From Pseudomonas sp. MYb185 (GTDB lineage Bacteria; Pseudomonadota; Gammaproteobacteria; Pseudomonadales; Pseudomonadaceae): a stretch of 64,000 nucleotides of DNA. The notes beneath the pieces were generated by a model. The model did not search any database. It was given only the letters and a program-made list of their open reading frames with translations, and was not told the origin of the DNA. Shown piece by piece: positions 53,021-64,000 of this stretch. A program made the translations under genes and the position numbers. The DNA lies in the NCBI RefSeq assembly GCF_002979975.1, contig NZ_PCQD01000005.1, positions 316,071 to 380,070 on the forward strand, given 5' to 3'. Every line of letters starts with the position of its first letter. Position 1 is the stretch's first letter.

Positions 53021-53377
53021 ATGGCTCGTGTTAAGCGTGGTGTAATGGCGCGTAAGCGTCACAAGAAAATTCTGAAACTCGCCAAAGGTTACTACGGTGC
53101 GCGTTCGCGTGTATTCCGGGTTGCCAAGCAGGCGGTCATCAAGGCAGGTCAGTACGCCTATCGTGACCGCAAGCAGCGCAAGCGTCAGTTCCGTGCTCTG
53201 TGGATCGCCCGTATCAACGCCGGTGCTCGTCAGAATGGCATGTCCTACAGCCGTCTGATCGCTGGTCTGAAAAAGTCGTCCATTGAAATCGACCGTAAGG
53301 TTCTGGCCGATCTGGCCGTGAACGAAAAAGCGGCGTTTACTGCGATTGTCGAAAAAGCAAAGGCTAGCCTGGCTTAA
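53021..53377 (+). CDS. rplT: 50S ribosomal protein L20
   Basis: This 118-residue basic protein, [20 protein letters not shown], is full length. L20 often represses its own operon by binding the mRNA upstream of rpmI; the gap between infC and rpmI here is short, so such a site would overlap infC. Confidence 0.97.
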   Translation: MARVKRGVMARKRHKKILKLAKGYYGARSRVFRVAKQAVIKAGQYAYRDRKQRKRQFRALWIARINAGARQNGMSYSRLIAGLKKSSIEIDRKVLADLAVNEKAAFTAIVEKAKASLA

Positions 53378-53395
53378 GCCCTCGTTACGACAATC

Positions 53396-53465
53396 ACCGG
53401 CGTTCGCGCCGGTTGGCAACGTCATTAATAGGGGAAGAGCCTCATCGCTCTTCCCCTATTTTTGT
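53396..53465 (+). terminator. Tandem hairpins between rplT and pheS
   Basis: ACCGGCG-TTCG-CGCCGGT lies at 53396-53413. A strong terminator, AGGGGAAGAG/CTCTTCCCCT, follows at 53430-53457 with ATTTTTG. It ends rplT transcription or attenuates pheS. No Phe-rich leader peptide was seen. Confidence 0.85.
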
Positions 53466-53479
53466 TTCTGGAGTGTTAA

Positions 53480-54496
<1,017 letters not shown>

Positions 54497-54534
54497 ACGC
54501 CGCAACCGCAACCCTTTGATAGCAGGAAGAGAAC

Positions 54535-56916
54535 ATGAAATTCAGTGAACAGTGGCTGCGCAGCTGGGTGAATCCCGAGGTTTCCCGTGATGACCTGGTG
54601 GCGCGCCTGTCCATGACCGGGCTCGAGGTGGATAGCGTAACCCCCGCTGCCGGTGAGTTCAGCGGCGTGGTGGTTGGGGAGATCGTCAGTGCCGAGCAGC
54701 ACCCCGACGCCGACAAGTTGCGCGTGTGCCGTGTCAGCAACGGTAGCGAGGAGTTCCAGGTGGTCTGCGGGGCGCCCAACGCCCGGCCGGGTATCAAGGT
54801 GCCGTTCGCCATGGTGGGTGCCGTGCTCGGTGAGGACTTCAAGATCAAGAAGGCCAAGCTGCGCGGTGTCGAGTCCTTCGGCATGCTGTGCTCGGCCTCC
54901 GAGCTCGAGCTGTCGGACGATCACGATGGTCTGTTCGAGCTGCCCGCCGATGCGCCCACCGGGCAGAGCCTGCGCGAGTACCTGGGACTGGACGATGCCA
55001 TCATCGAAGTCGACCTGACGCCCAACCGCGGCGACTGCCTGTCCATCGCTGGTCTGGCCCGTGAAGTCGGTGCCAACTACGCGGCGCCGGTCAGCCGTCC
55101 GGTGATCGAGCCGGTTGCTGCCAGCCATGATGAGACTCGCCCCGTCGAGCTGCTGGCTCCGGCAGCCTGCGCTCGTTACCTCGGTCGGGTGATCCGCAAT
55201 GTCGATCTGTCCCGCTCCACGCCGCTGTGGATGGTCGAGCGCCTGCGCCGCAGCGACGTGCGCAGCATCGATCCGGTGGTGGATATCACCAACTACGTGA
55301 TGCTCGAACTGGGTCAGCCCCTGCATGCCTTCGACCTGGCGCAGGTTCGCGGCGGCATTCGTGTGCGCATGGCCGAAGAGGGCGAGAAGCTGGTGCTGCT
55401 CGATGGCCAGGAAATCACCCTGCGCAGTGACACCCTGGTGATCGCCGACCACGAGCGTCCGCTGGCCATGGCCGGCATCATGGGTGGCGAGCACAGCGGC
55501 ATCAGTGAAGGAACCACCGACCTGTTCCTGGAAAGCGCGTTCTTCGACCATATCGCCATTGCCGGCAAGGCGCGCAACTACGGTCTGCACACCGACGCAT
55601 CGCATCGCTATGAGCGCGGTGTCGACTGGCAATTGCAGCGCGAAGCCATGGAGCGGTTGACCGCGCTGATCCTGGAGATCGTTGGTGGTGAGCCCGGTCC
55701 GGTCATCGAAGCCGTTGAGCAGCAGCACCTGCCGCAGCCGGTGACTATCACCCTGCGTAACGAGCGCGTGACCCAGATGCTGGGCCTGGAGATCGCCCCG
55801 GCGGACGTTGAGACCTATCTGCGTGGCTTGCAGCTGGAAGTGACAGCCAGCGGCGAAGGTGAGTGGCAGGTGTCGGTACCCAGCCACCGCTTCGATATCA
55901 CCCTGGAAATCGACCTGATCGAAGAGCTGGCCCGGCTGTATGGCTACAACCGCTTGCCGGTCAGTGCGCCCAAGGCGTCCCTGAGTCTCACGGCGAAGCC
56001 GGAAACCCGGGGCGAGTTGCCGATCCTGCGTCGTCTGCTGGTCGCCCGCGGCTACCAGGAAGCCATCACCTACAGCTTCGTCGAGCCGGGGTTGAACAAG
56101 CTGTTCGACCCGCAAGCGGAGCCGTTGGCACTGGCCAACCCCATTTCCAGCGACATGGCGGTCATGCGTACCTCCCTGTGGCCGGGGCTGAGCAAGGCGG
56201 TACAGCACAACCAGAACCGCCAGCAGGCACGCGTACGCCTGTTCGAGAGCGGTCTGCGCTTCGTGCCGCAAGCCGGTGGCGAACTGCTGCAGGAACCGAT
56301 GCTGTCGGGTATCGCCTGCGGTACCCGTCTGCCCGAGGGTTGGGCGAACGGCAGCGACAAGCTGGACTTCCATGACGTCAAGGGCGATGTCGAGGCGGTA
56401 TTGGGGCAGGGCGGAGCACTGGAAGCCTTCCGTTTCGAGCCTGCCGAGCATCCGGCACTGCACCCGGGGCAGGCTGCGCGCATCGTCCGTGATGGCGAGC
56501 AGGTAGGTTGGCTCGGCGCACTGCATCCGCAACTGGTCGACCAACTGGACCTGCATGGCCCGGTATTCGTCTTCGAGCTGCGTCTGGATGGCATTATCGA
56601 AGGGCGTCTGCCGCAATTCTCTGAACTCTCCCGCTTCCCGGAAGTCAGACGGGATATCGCAGTGCTGGTGAGCAAGACGGTAGTGGCCGGCGATCTGCTT
56701 ACGGATATCCGTGAACAGGCTGGAGCGTTCCTCAAGAACCTCAGGTTGTTTGACGTATATGAAGGAAAAGGTATTGATCCTGAAAGCAAAAGCCTGGCAA
56801 TTGGCTTGACCTTGCAACATTCATCGCGCACTCTTACTGATGATGAAGTGAATGCAGTGATGGACAAGGTGCTCGGCTCATTGGAGCAAAGGTTCAACGC
56901 CACGTTAAGGAAATAG
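54535..56916 (+). CDS. pheT: Phenylalanyl-tRNA synthetase beta subunit
   Basis: This 793-residue subunit has an N-terminal tRNA-binding domain ([20 protein letters not shown]), B3/B4 editing domain, B5 and a C-terminal FDX-ACB domain ([20 protein letters not shown]). Full length. The ihfA gene follows ten bases after the stop. Confidence 0.97.
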   Translation: MKFSEQWLRSWVNPEVSRDDLVARLSMTGLEVDSVTPAAGEFSGVVVGEIVSAEQHPDADKLRVCRVSNGSEEFQVVCGAPNARPGIKVPFAMVGAVLGEDFKIKKAKLRGVESFGMLCSASELELSDDHDGLFELPADAPTGQSLREYLGLDDAIIEVDLTPNRGDCLSIAGLAREVGANYAAPVSRPVIEPVAASHDETRPVELLAPAACARYLGRVIRNVDLSRSTPLWMVERLRRSDVRSIDPVVDITNYVMLELGQPLHAFDLAQVRGGIRVRMAEEGEKLVLLDGQEITLRSDTLVIADHERPLAMAGIMGGEHSGISEGTTDLFLESAFFDHIAIAGKARNYGLHTDASHRYERGVDWQLQREAMERLTALILEIVGGEPGPVIEAVEQQHLPQPVTITLRNERVTQMLGLEIAPADVETYLRGLQLEVTASGEGEWQVSVPSHRFDITLEIDLIEELARLYGYNRLPVSAPKASLSLTAKPETRGELPILRRLLVARGYQEAITYSFVEPGLNKLFDPQAEPLALANPISSDMAVMRTSLWPGLSKAVQHNQNRQQARVRLFESGLRFVPQAGGELLQEPMLSGIACGTRLPEGWANGSDKLDFHDVKGDVEAVLGQGGALEAFRFEPAEHPALHPGQAARIVRDGEQVGWLGALHPQLVDQLDLHGPVFVFELRLDGIIEGRLPQFSELSRFPEVRRDIAVLVSKTVVAGDLLTDIREQAGAFLKNLRLFDVYEGKGIDPESKSLAIGLTLQHSSRTLTDDEVNAVMDKVLGSLEQRFNATLRK

Positions 56917-56926
56917 GAAGTTGCGC

Positions 56927-57229
56927 ATGGGGGCTCTGACAAAAGCAGAAATGGCGGAACACCTCTACGAGGAACTTGGCTTCAACAAGCGTGAAGCCAA
57001 GGAACTGGTGGAACTGTTTTTCGAGGAGATCCGCAACGCGCTTGAGAACAACGAGCAGGTCAAGTTGTCCGGCTTCGGCAACTTCGACCTGCGCGACAAG
57101 CGCCAGCGCCCCGGCCGCAACCCCAAGACCGGCGAAGAAATCCCGATTACGGCCCGGCGCGTGGTTACCTTCCGCCCCGGTCAGAAACTCAAGGCCCGAG
57201 TAGAAGCCTATGCTGGAACCCAGCCATAA
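56927..57229 (+). CDS. ihfA: Integration host factor alpha subunit
   Basis: This 100-residue DNA-bending protein starts [20 protein letters not shown]. The beta-arm region [20 protein letters not shown] holds the intercalating proline. Full length. The ATG at 56927 is preferred to a TTG two codons earlier. IHF often assists tyrosine integrases such as the one in this ICE. Confidence 0.97.
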   Translation: MGALTKAEMAEHLYEELGFNKREAKELVELFFEEIRNALENNEQVKLSGFGNFDLRDKRQRPGRNPKTGEEIPITARRVVTFRPGQKLKARVEAYAGTQP

Positions 57230-57569
57230 CAATGAACTGCCGGCGATCCCGGGAAAACGCTACTTCACCATCGGCGAGGTAAGCGAGCTATGTGCGGTCA
57301 AACCGCACGTGCTGCGCTACTGGGAACAGGAATTCCCACAACTGTCCCCGGTCAAGCGTCGCGGCAATCGCCGTTACTACCAACGTCAGGACGTACTGAT
57401 GATCCGTCAGATCCGTTCCCTGCTGTACGATCAGGGCTTCACCATCGGCGGTGCTCGCCAGCGTTTGTCCGGTGATGAGGCGAAAGATGATGGCAGCCAC
57501 TATAAACAGTTGATTCGTCAGACCATTGCCGAGCTGGAGGAAGTCCTTCAGGTACTCAAGGCGAATTGA
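57210..57569 (+). CDS. MerR-family transcriptional regulator
   Basis: This 119-residue protein has a winged helix-turn-helix ([20 protein letters not shown], then [20 protein letters not shown]) and a short coiled coil. It lacks the metal-binding Cys of CueR or MerR. It overlaps ihfA by 20 bases, the arrangement seen in other pseudomonads. Target unknown. Confidence 0.92.
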   Translation: MLEPSHNNELPAIPGKRYFTIGEVSELCAVKPHVLRYWEQEFPQLSPVKRRGNRRYYQRQDVLMIRQIRSLLYDQGFTIGGARQRLSGDEAKDDGSHYKQLIRQTIAELEEVLQVLKAN

Positions 57570-57651
57570 TTGAAATATGAAAAAAACCTTTCGCATTTCA
57601 GTTAGTTAATGTATAGTTCGTCCCGCTTTGGCAGCAATTGCAAAGCATCAG

Positions 57652-57729
<78 letters not shown>

Positions 57730-57745
57730 AATCAATCAATGACAT

Positions 57746-57763
57746 AGCCGCTTTCGAGCGGCT
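57746..57763 (+). terminator. Terminator after tRNA-Pro
   Basis: AGCCGCT-TTCG-AGCGGCT forms a 7-bp stem followed by TTGTTGTTT. Confidence 0.8.
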
Positions 57764-57929
57764 TTGTTGTTTCTGCCCAAGTGACTTTTCAAGTGACTTG
57801 GGCTTTTCTGGTTTATCCATCCCACCTTGCTCCTCATCAAGTCGCTATCGCACCTTTCCCACTACCATGAAACTGCCGTTGTACTGGTATTTTCGGTCAT
57901 GCTGTGACCTGTGCCGGGAGTTTCAAAAG

Positions 57930-59253
57930 ATGAAGTACATCCGTACTACCTACGTATTGTTGTTCGTTGGCCTGATGCTACTTTGGCTGCTGACAGGTAA
58001 TCTGCTCCAGAGGCCGCTGCAGTTCTTTCCATTCCGCTCCGCGATGATCAACTTCACCGGCGTCCTGGCCATGGGGGCCATGAGTGTGGGCATGATGCTG
58101 GCGTTGCGTCCGTTCCGGATGGAGCCCTTTCTCGGCGGGCTGGACAAGAGCTACCGGCTGCACAAGTGGTTGGGGGTGACGGCGCTGGTGATCTCCATCA
58201 TCCACTGGCTGTGGGTCGAGGTGCCGAGATGGCTGGTTGGTTGGGGCATGCTGGTCAAGCCACCCAAGGGGCCCAAGCCGCCCCAGTCCTGGCTGGTGGA
58301 GTGGTTCAACCTGCAGCATGGGTTTGCCGAGCAGGTAGGAGAGTGGGCCTTCTATGCGGCGGTGGTGCTGATTCTGCTGGCGCTGATCAGGTATTTCCCC
58401 TATCGCTATTTCTTCCGGACTCACCGCCTGCTGGCCCTGGTTTACCTGGTTCTGGTCTATCACTCTATCGTGCTGATGAAGCCGGCCCAGTGGCCGACTG
58501 CCCTGGGCATGGTAATGGCGCTGTTGATGCTGGGCGGAAGCATCGCTGCGGTGGTTTCCCTGGTGGGAGGTATCGGTCGTCGGATGCGGGCGGTGGGGGT
58601 AGTGGATGCACTGGAGTATTTCAGGGACAATCATGTGCTTCAGGTGGTCATTCAACTGCGCGATCGCTGGATGCCGCATCGGGCCGGGCAATTCGCCTTC
58701 GTTACCTTCGACGAGAAGGAGGGTGCCCATCCCTTTACCCTGTCTTCATGCTGGGATCATCGTGGCAAGCTGTGTTTCCATATCAAGGAGCTGGGCGATT
58801 ACACCCGCACCCTGCCAGAAGTGCTGAGAGTCGGTCAGATGGCTATCGTAGAGGGACCCTATGGCTGTTTCGATTTCAGCGGACCGCAGCAGCGGCAGAT
58901 CTGGATTGGTGGCGGCATAGGTATCACCCCTTTCATGGCTCGCCTGCAGGCGCTGGCGGTGCAGCCAGATGGTCGTGAGATCGACCTCTGGTACAGTACC
59001 GCCGAACCTGATCCTGGTTTCATTGAGCGGCTCACACGTCTGGCCGAAGAGGCCGATCCGGCTGCATGTGGTCTTCAGCGAGCGTGATGGTCGCCTCTCG
59101 GCGGATCGGTTGTGCGAAGCGGTGCCGCAATGGAAGGAAGCTTCAATCTGGTTCTGTGGTCCCGGCGGTTTCGGCAAAGCGCTGCGTGAGGGGCTGACCG
59201 AGCGTGGTCTGGCCCCGGCCAACTTCCATCAGGAATTGTTCGACATGCGCTAG
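57930..59253 (+). pseudogene. Ferric-reductase-like flavoprotein, frameshifted near the C-terminus
   Basis: The main frame (57930-59087) encodes a membrane domain with paired His (SYRLHKWLGVTALVISIIHW), an FAD-binding barrel (WMPHRAGQFAFVTFDEKEGA, HPFTLSS) and the start of an NAD domain (IWIGGGIGITPFMARLQALA). It ends early at RLAEEADPAACGLQRA. The missing end continues in the next frame as LHVVFSERDGRLSADRLCEA and FCGPGGFGKALREGL to 59253. One extra G in the pair at 59060-59061 would explain it. Decay or a sequencing error are both possible. GGGAG supports the start. Confidence 0.8.
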
Positions 59254-59320
59254 CCCTGCCGGGTAATCGGAACTCGGTAGGCGAAGCGCTGATCGTTTGT
59301 CCAGGCGGGGCGGGTCGGTA

Positions 59321-60667
59321 TCAGACCAGCTCCGCCCACAGATCATACTCATCAGCCGCCGTCACCCGTACATTGAGGATATCCCCTGGGTTCAACGGCT
59401 CCTCGGTGTCGATATAGACATTGCCATCGATCTCCGGCGCATCGGCCATGGAGCGGGCGATGGGGCCTTCCTCGTCGACTTCATCGATAACCACCTGGAT
59501 GGTCTTGCCGATCTTCAGCTGCAGGCGGGCGGCGGAGATGGCCTGTTGATGGGCCATGAAGCGTTCCCAGCGTTCCTGCTTGATATCGTCCGGTACCGCT
59601 TCCAGACCCAGCTTTTCGGCCGGGGCACCTTCTACCGGTGAGTACTGGAAGCAGCCGACGCGGTCGAGCTGGGCCTCGGTGAGCCAGTCGAGCAGGTACT
59701 GGAAGTCCTCTTCGGTCTCGCTGGGGAAGCCGACGATGAAGGTCGAACGGATGGTCAGTTCCGGACAGATCTCCCGCCATGCCTTGATTCGTGCCAGGGT
59801 CTTGTCTTCGAAGGCCGGGCGCTTCATCGCCTTGAGCACCTTCGGGCTGGCATGCTGGAAGGGGATATCCAGGTAGGGCAGGATCTTGCCCTCGGCCATC
59901 AGTGGGATCAGTTCATCGACGTGTGGGTAGGGGTAGACGTAGTGCAGGCGTACCCAGACCCCGAGTTCGCTGAGGGCTTCGCACAGTTCGGTCATGCGCG
60001 ACTTCACCGGGCGTCCATTCCAGAAGCCGGTGCGGTACTTGATATCCACGCCGTAGGCGCTGGTGTCCTGGGAGATGACCAGCAGCTCCTTGACGCCAGA
60101 CTTGACCAGGCGTTCGGCTTCGCTGAGCACGTCGCCCACCGGACGGCTGACCAGCTTGCCGCGCATGGAGGGGATGATGCAGAAGCTGCAGCTGTGGTTG
60201 CAGCCTTCGGAGATCTTCAGGTAGGCGTAATGGCGCGGGGTCAGCTTGATGCCCTGGGGTGGCACCAGATCGATCAGTGGGTTGTGATCGGCCTTGGGCG
60301 GGACCACTTCGTGCACGGCGTTGACCACCTGTTCGTACTGCTGAGGTCCGGTGACGGCCAGTACGCTGGGGTGGACATCACGGATGGCGCCTTCCTCTAC
60401 ACCCATGCAGCCGGTGACGATGACCCGGCCATTTTCGGCAATCGCCTCGCCAATGGCATCCAGCGATTCGGCCTTGGCCGAGTCGATGAAGCCACAGGTG
60501 TTGACCACCACCACGTCGGCGCCCTCATAGCTGGATACCACCTCGTAACCTTCGGTACGCAGCTGGGTGAGAATGCGCTCGGAATCGACGAGCGCTTTGG
60601 GGCACCCGAGCGAGATGAATCCTACACTGGGATTGCTCTTCTTGGTGGGGGTTGCGGTTTCAGTCAT
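59321..60667 (-). CDS. rimO: Ribosomal protein S12 methylthiotransferase
   Basis: This 448-residue radical-SAM enzyme has an N-terminal MTTase domain ([20 protein letters not shown]), CNHSCSFC for the SAM-bound 4Fe-4S cluster, three further Cys for the second cluster, and a C-terminal TRAM domain. It adds a methylthio group to Asp88 of S12. Full length. Confidence 0.96.
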   Translation of the reverse strand: MTETATPTKKSNPSVGFISLGCPKALVDSERILTQLRTEGYEVVSSYEGADVVVVNTCGFIDSAKAESLDAIGEAIAENGRVIVTGCMGVEEGAIRDVHPSVLAVTGPQQYEQVVNAVHEVVPPKADHNPLIDLVPPQGIKLTPRHYAYLKISEGCNHSCSFCIIPSMRGKLVSRPVGDVLSEAERLVKSGVKELLVISQDTSAYGVDIKYRTGFWNGRPVKSRMTELCEALSELGVWVRLHYVYPYPHVDELIPLMAEGKILPYLDIPFQHASPKVLKAMKRPAFEDKTLARIKAWREICPELTIRSTFIVGFPSETEEDFQYLLDWLTEAQLDRVGCFQYSPVEGAPAEKLGLEAVPDDIKQERWERFMAHQQAISAARLQLKIGKTIQVVIDEVDEEGPIARSMADAPEIDGNVYIDTEEPLNPGDILNVRVTAADEYDLWAELV

Positions 60668-60774
60668 CAGGGGCCACGTGTGTCGGAAAAAACGTGGCGT
60701 ATTCTAGCCGGCGACCCTGCGCTGCGCCATAGCTGCGGCGAGCCGCCGGTCATTCATTTTCCTACCGGGCCTGC

Positions 60775-61128
60775 TTACAGACGGACGGCCTCGCGAAAGC
60801 CGCCCCAGAACATGCGTTTGCCATCGAAGGGCATATTCTCCGGGTCGGATTTGAGACGTGGATCTGCCATCACCTGGGCGAGGATGCGATCCCTATCTTC
60901 TTTTCCGGCGTAGACGATCCATGAGAACACCACGATCTCGCCAGGCTGCAATTTGACGCTCAAGGAAAAGGAGGTATGTTCGCCTTCTGGCACGTCGTCT
61001 GCGAGACTTTCGACGTATTCGAGAGCGCCGTACTCTTTCCATATTGCTGCTGCCTGTTGCGCGAGTTTCAGATAGTCGTCCAGTCTGTCACGCGGGACCG
61101 GAACGACAAAGCCATCAATGTAGCTCAT
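60775..61128 (-). CDS. DUF1428 family protein
   Basis: This 117-residue protein, MSYIDGFVVPVPRDRLDDYL, has the DUF1428 pattern (ALEYVESLADDVPEGEHTSF, PFDGKRMFWGGFREAV), a dimeric ferredoxin-like fold of unknown function. AGGAGG lies before the ATG at 61128. It stands alone between rimO and the hydrolase gene. Confidence 0.9.
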   Translation of the reverse strand: MSYIDGFVVPVPRDRLDDYLKLAQQAAAIWKEYGALEYVESLADDVPEGEHTSFSLSVKLQPGEIVVFSWIVYAGKEDRDRILAQVMADPRLKSDPENMPFDGKRMFWGGFREAVRL

Positions 61129-61139
61129 GTTGCCTCCTG

Positions 61140-62174
61140 TTATATAGCAGCTTGTGGGGGAGATGGCATGTCGTCCGAGCATAGTTGATGGTCGGTCTGG
61201 TCGAGGACTTTCGCGATGGATGGTCGGGGCTGGATGGCAGTGTCCATTGCGCGCCGGATGAAGTCGGCGGTGACCTCCGGTTGGGTCAATGGCAGCATGT
61301 GTCCGCCATCGATCAGCTCCAGTGTCGTGCCAGGGGCTATGTCGACCAGCGCCTGGCCCTGTTCCTGCGGATTCAGGATGCGATCCTGCCGGCCATACAG
61401 CACGGCAATCGGTAGGGCCAGTCTGGGGTACTGCTGTTGCATCTGCGGTAGTACCTGTTCCAGTGCGGTCAGGTCAGAAGAGGCAGCAATGAAGTGGCTG
61501 GGGCGCAGGCCGAGGAGCCCACCACCGCGCAGGCCGAAATCGGCGGGTGGTTGCTCGGGGCCGAAGACGATGCCCAGTATCTTCTCCCGTTTGCGTATCG
61601 ACAGCGGGGTTGCCAGGGTCCAGGCCACCAGCTTGCGTAGCCAGGACCAGCGGATGGTCAGCGCGGCAAAGGCGGGGGACACTTCGCCAGGGAGGTGGGT
61701 CAGGGGAGCGACCAGGGCCAGCCCACGTGCTTTCTCCGGGTATCTCAGGGCGGTAGCCAGGGCGACAGCACCACCAAGTGAATGGCCGACGAGCAGGGGC
61801 TTTTCGAGCCGCAGGATGTCGATCAGCCCGCCGAGGATATCGGCCTGCACCGCCAGTGACGCGGATGAGCGCGGGTGGCGTACCGAGTAACCGCTGCCGG
61901 GGCGGTCGATGGCGATCACATGATAGTCCCTGGCCAATTGCTCAATGACGCTGTAGCCAAAATGCTGGGCGACGCCGCTGAGGCCGTGGACCAGCAGAAT
62001 GGTCGGTCCCTTGCCCTGTTCGATGTAGTGCAGGCGGTTGCCCATCACGGTGATGAAACGTCCTTCCGGCGGCATGCCGGCCTCGACGCGCTTGGCGATG
62101 AACAGGGTGTAGAGGAATAGTCCGGCGGCAATTGCCAGCAGGAGAATCACTATTATGCTGAGCAGATGACTCAC
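61140..62174 (-). CDS. Alpha/beta-fold hydrolase
   Basis: This 344-residue protein has an N-terminal membrane anchor (LSIIVILLLAIAAGLFLYTL) and a hydrolase fold. The nucleophile elbow is VGHSLGG, the oxyanion region is LVHGLSGVAQHF, Asp is in YGRQDRIL and His in LIDGGHMLPL. Substrate unknown. It is last in a minus-strand group with an SDR and a flavin monooxygenase; such groups often act on hydrophobic alcohols or ketones. Confidence 0.9.
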   Translation of the reverse strand: MSHLLSIIVILLLAIAAGLFLYTLFIAKRVEAGMPPEGRFITVMGNRLHYIEQGKGPTILLVHGLSGVAQHFGYSVIEQLARDYHVIAIDRPGSGYSVRHPRSSASLAVQADILGGLIDILRLEKPLLVGHSLGGAVALATALRYPEKARGLALVAPLTHLPGEVSPAFAALTIRWSWLRKLVAWTLATPLSIRKREKILGIVFGPEQPPADFGLRGGGLLGLRPSHFIAASSDLTALEQVLPQMQQQYPRLALPIAVLYGRQDRILNPQEQGQALVDIAPGTTLELIDGGHMLPLTQPEVTADFIRRAMDTAIQPRPSIAKVLDQTDHQLCSDDMPSPPQAAI

Positions 62175-62202
62175 GATGAAATCCTTGTGCGTATCGTCGG
62201 TA

Positions 62203-63018
62203 TCAGTCGTTGTTGGTCGCCAGGCCCGGTAGCAGACGCCAGTAGTTGACTGGCATCAGGCGTTCCAGCCAGGAGAGTACCCGCGCATCATTGCCCACCA
62301 CCACGCGAGGCTTGTCGCGCTCGATACCGCGCAGAATGATCTGCGCGGCCCGGACGGGCGGCATGCGCAACAGTCTCTGGGCTCGGGCCAGTTTCTGTTG
62401 TTTCTGCTCTTCGCTGGCATCGTCCGGGGAGCGGGCGCTGGTGGCAATCGCGGTAGCCACGCCGCCGGGATGCACCACGGTCACGCCCACCGGGCTGCCC
62501 TGCAGCTCCAGGCGCAGTGCATTGGAAAAACCGCGTACCGCGAACTTGCTGGCACAGTACGCAGTCTGCCCGGCCGGGGTGATCAGTCCGAACAGGCTGG
62601 AAACGTTGACGATGCGAGCGGCAGGGCGCTGTTTCAGCAAGGGCAGGAAGGCGCGACACAGGCACACCACCGCATCGAAGTTGATCGACATCAGCCAGTC
62701 GAAGTTGTCGGTCGAGACCTGCTCGAAGTTGCCACCAAGGGCGACACCAGCGTTATTGATCAGCAGATCGACCTGGCCATGCTCGTCCATGACGACCTGG
62801 GGCAGGGCGGCGATGGCTTCGCGGTTGGAGACATCCAATGGGTGTTCGCTGACACGCACGCCCTGGACGCGGGCCTCGGCAGCAGTTTGCGCCAGCGCCT
62901 GGGCATTCAGATCAGCCAGTGCCAGGTGGCAGCCGCGCTCGGCCAGGGCTAGCGCCAGGGCACGGCCGATTCCGCTGCCTGCACCAGTCAGTACTGCGAC
63001 ACGATCGTTGACTTGCAT
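62203..63018 (-). CDS. SDR-family oxidoreductase
   Basis: This 271-residue short-chain dehydrogenase has the cofactor loop TGAGSGIGRAL, NNAGVA, and the catalytic Ser (VNVSSLFGL) and YCASK. Probably NAD(P)-dependent alcohol or ketone oxidoreduction. It sits between the monooxygenase and hydrolase genes. Confidence 0.92.
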   Translation of the reverse strand: MQVNDRVAVLTGAGSGIGRALALALAERGCHLALADLNAQALAQTAAEARVQGVRVSEHPLDVSNREAIAALPQVVMDEHGQVDLLINNAGVALGGNFEQVSTDNFDWLMSINFDAVVCLCRAFLPLLKQRPAARIVNVSSLFGLITPAGQTAYCASKFAVRGFSNALRLELQGSPVGVTVVHPGGVATAIATSARSPDDASEEQKQQKLARAQRLLRMPPVRAAQIILRGIERDKPRVVVGNDARVLSWLERLMPVNYWRLLPGLATNND

Positions 63019-63045
63019 ACGTTGTCATCCTTTTCCGTTGTTCCG

Positions 63046-64000
63046 TCATTGAAACTGCAGTACACCGTCATCGACGCGTCCGTACTGGATGGTGAGCTTG
63101 TCCTGCAGGTAGTTCTGATGCACTTGCCAGGGTCTGCGGTTGCCCTGTTTCGGCAGGATGCCTGCGGCCCGCTGCACGTAGCCCGAGGTGAAATTCAGGA
63201 AGGGTTCCACGTTGACCGCTGGATCCCGGCGCGGTACGGCGATGCGGTAGCCCTTGCGGTCCATATGGCGCAGCAGGCGACAGGTGTAGTTGGAGGTCAG
63301 CTCGGCCTTGAGGGTCCAGGAGGCATTGGTGTAGCCGAAGGTCAGGATCAGGTTGGGAATGTCGCTGAGCATCATGCCTTTGTAGGACATGCACTCACCC
63401 AGCACCATGGGCTTGTCATCCACGCTGATCTCGACATCGCCCATGGCATTGAGCTTGAGGCCGGTGGCGGTAACGATGATATCGGCCTCCAGCTCCTCTC
63501 CTGAGGTCAGGCGGATGCCTTTCTCGGTAAAGGAGTCGATGGTGTCGGTGACTACCGAGGCGCGCCCGGCGCGGATGTCATGGAACAGATCACCGTTGGG
63601 GACCGCGCACAGGCGCTGATCCCAGGGTTTGTAGGACGGGGTGAAGTGTTTCATGTCTATTCCCGGGCCGATCTGCGCCCTGGCCATGTGCAGCAGCCGT
63701 TCCTTGAACAGCTCGGGCTTGTTGCGAGCGAGCTTGAAGAAGAAGGCGCTGACAAGGATATTCTTCCAGCGCGTCAAGCGGTGGGCGATGGGTAGCGGCA
63801 GCCATTTCTGCAGGCGCTGGGCAAGGCCATCTTCCAGTGGTCGGGCCACTACGTAGCTGGGCGAGCGCTGCAGCATGGTCACGTGCGCAGCGGTCTGGGT
63901 CATCGCCGGCACCAGGGTCACGGCGGTTGCGCCACTGCCGATCACCACCACGCGCTTGCCGGCGTAGTCCAGATCACTCGGCCAGAACTGCGGGTGAATG
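63046..64000 (-). CDS. Flavin-containing (Baeyer-Villiger type) monooxygenase, C-terminal part
   Basis: The frame is open to the window edge, so the N-terminus is missing. It contains the second Rossmann motif VVVIGSGATAVTLVPAM and the C-terminal segment of AlmA/BVMO-type FAD monooxygenases (DIIVTATGLKLNAMGDVEIS, LTFGYTNASWTLKAEL). Together with the SDR and hydrolase it could oxidise alkanes, ketones or steroids; the substrate is not evident. Confidence 0.88.
   Translation of the reverse strand, partial: IHPQFWPSDLDYAGKRVVVIGSGATAVTLVPAMTQTAAHVTMLQRSPSYVVARPLEDGLAQRLQKWLPLPIAHRLTRWKNILVSAFFFKLARNKPELFKERLLHMARAQIGPGIDMKHFTPSYKPWDQRLCAVPNGDLFHDIRAGRASVVTDTIDSFTEKGIRLTSGEELEADIIVTATGLKLNAMGDVEISVDDKPMVLGECMSYKGMMLSDIPNLILTFGYTNASWTLKAELTSNYTCRLLRHMDRKGYRIAVPRRDPAVNVEPFLNFTSGYVQRAAGILPKQGNRRPWQVHQNYLQDKLTIQYGRVDDGVLQFQ

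Overview
The window comes from a Pseudomonas-type gammaproteobacterium. The right third holds the conserved chromosomal order thrS-infC-rpmI-rplT-pheS-pheT-ihfA-merR-tRNA-Pro, with uvrB and an aromatic/aspartate aminotransferase beside it. The left 46.4 kb is most of an integrative and conjugative element (ICE) of the PFGI-1/ICEclc class. It is inserted at the 3' end of a tRNA-Asn gene (46366-46441, minus strand). The distal end of the element lies left of the window.

Positions 1-16213 hold the ICE mating-pair-formation operon: PFL_4697 C-terminus, RAQPRD protein, PFL_4701/4702, TIGR03750, PFL_4703/4704/4705, the TIGR03751 lipoprotein, the PFL_4706 VirB4-like ATPase, a DsbC-like protein, PFL_4709/4710/4711 and a TraG-N protein. 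Many of these genes overlap by 1-20 bases. Accessory insertions interrupt the operon: an HNH nuclease gene between inverted repeats (about 203-1160), a DUF4282 gene, and an antisense gene at 13801-14193.

Positions 16.2-21.8 kb are a mixed accessory stretch. It holds a PemK/MazF toxin-antitoxin pair with two operator-like palindromes, frameshifted and truncated genes, AT-rich orphan genes, a serine resolvase, a DUF192 protein and an unknown protein. Positions 22.0-28.9 kb are an ICE maintenance block: DUF1640-like, DUF3577, two small proteins, DUF3275, an unknown protein, a DUF6094 adenine-methylase-like protein and an SNF2-type helicase. Each of these eight genes is preceded by its own hairpin leader, most sharing an A/C-CACCC motif.

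Positions 29.5-42.1 kb are the cargo, which reads as a copper-acquisition island. It holds a DUF2946 protein, three TonB-dependent receptors, a PepSY membrane protein, a putative copper-uptake-associated protein, a PCuAC chaperone, SCO1, and the MbnP/MbnH pair. No copper-efflux or resistance gene and no methanobactin biosynthesis gene is visible. A rearranged IS3 remnant closes the island.

Positions 42.8-46.2 kb hold a small gene, a MobH/TraI relaxase and a tyrosine integrase. A structured segment of about 142 bp (22020-22161) recurs in inverted orientation at 43132-43273, just upstream of the relaxase. Its hairpins keep their pairing through compensatory changes. The arrangement resembles the two origins of transfer known from ICEclc and is, with the repeated leaders and the copper island, the main point of interest.

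The chromosomal part (46.4-64 kb) is ordinary except for an apparent frameshift in a ferric-reductase-like gene. It ends with rimO, a DUF1428 gene, and a hydrolase/SDR/flavin monooxygenase cluster cut by the window edge.
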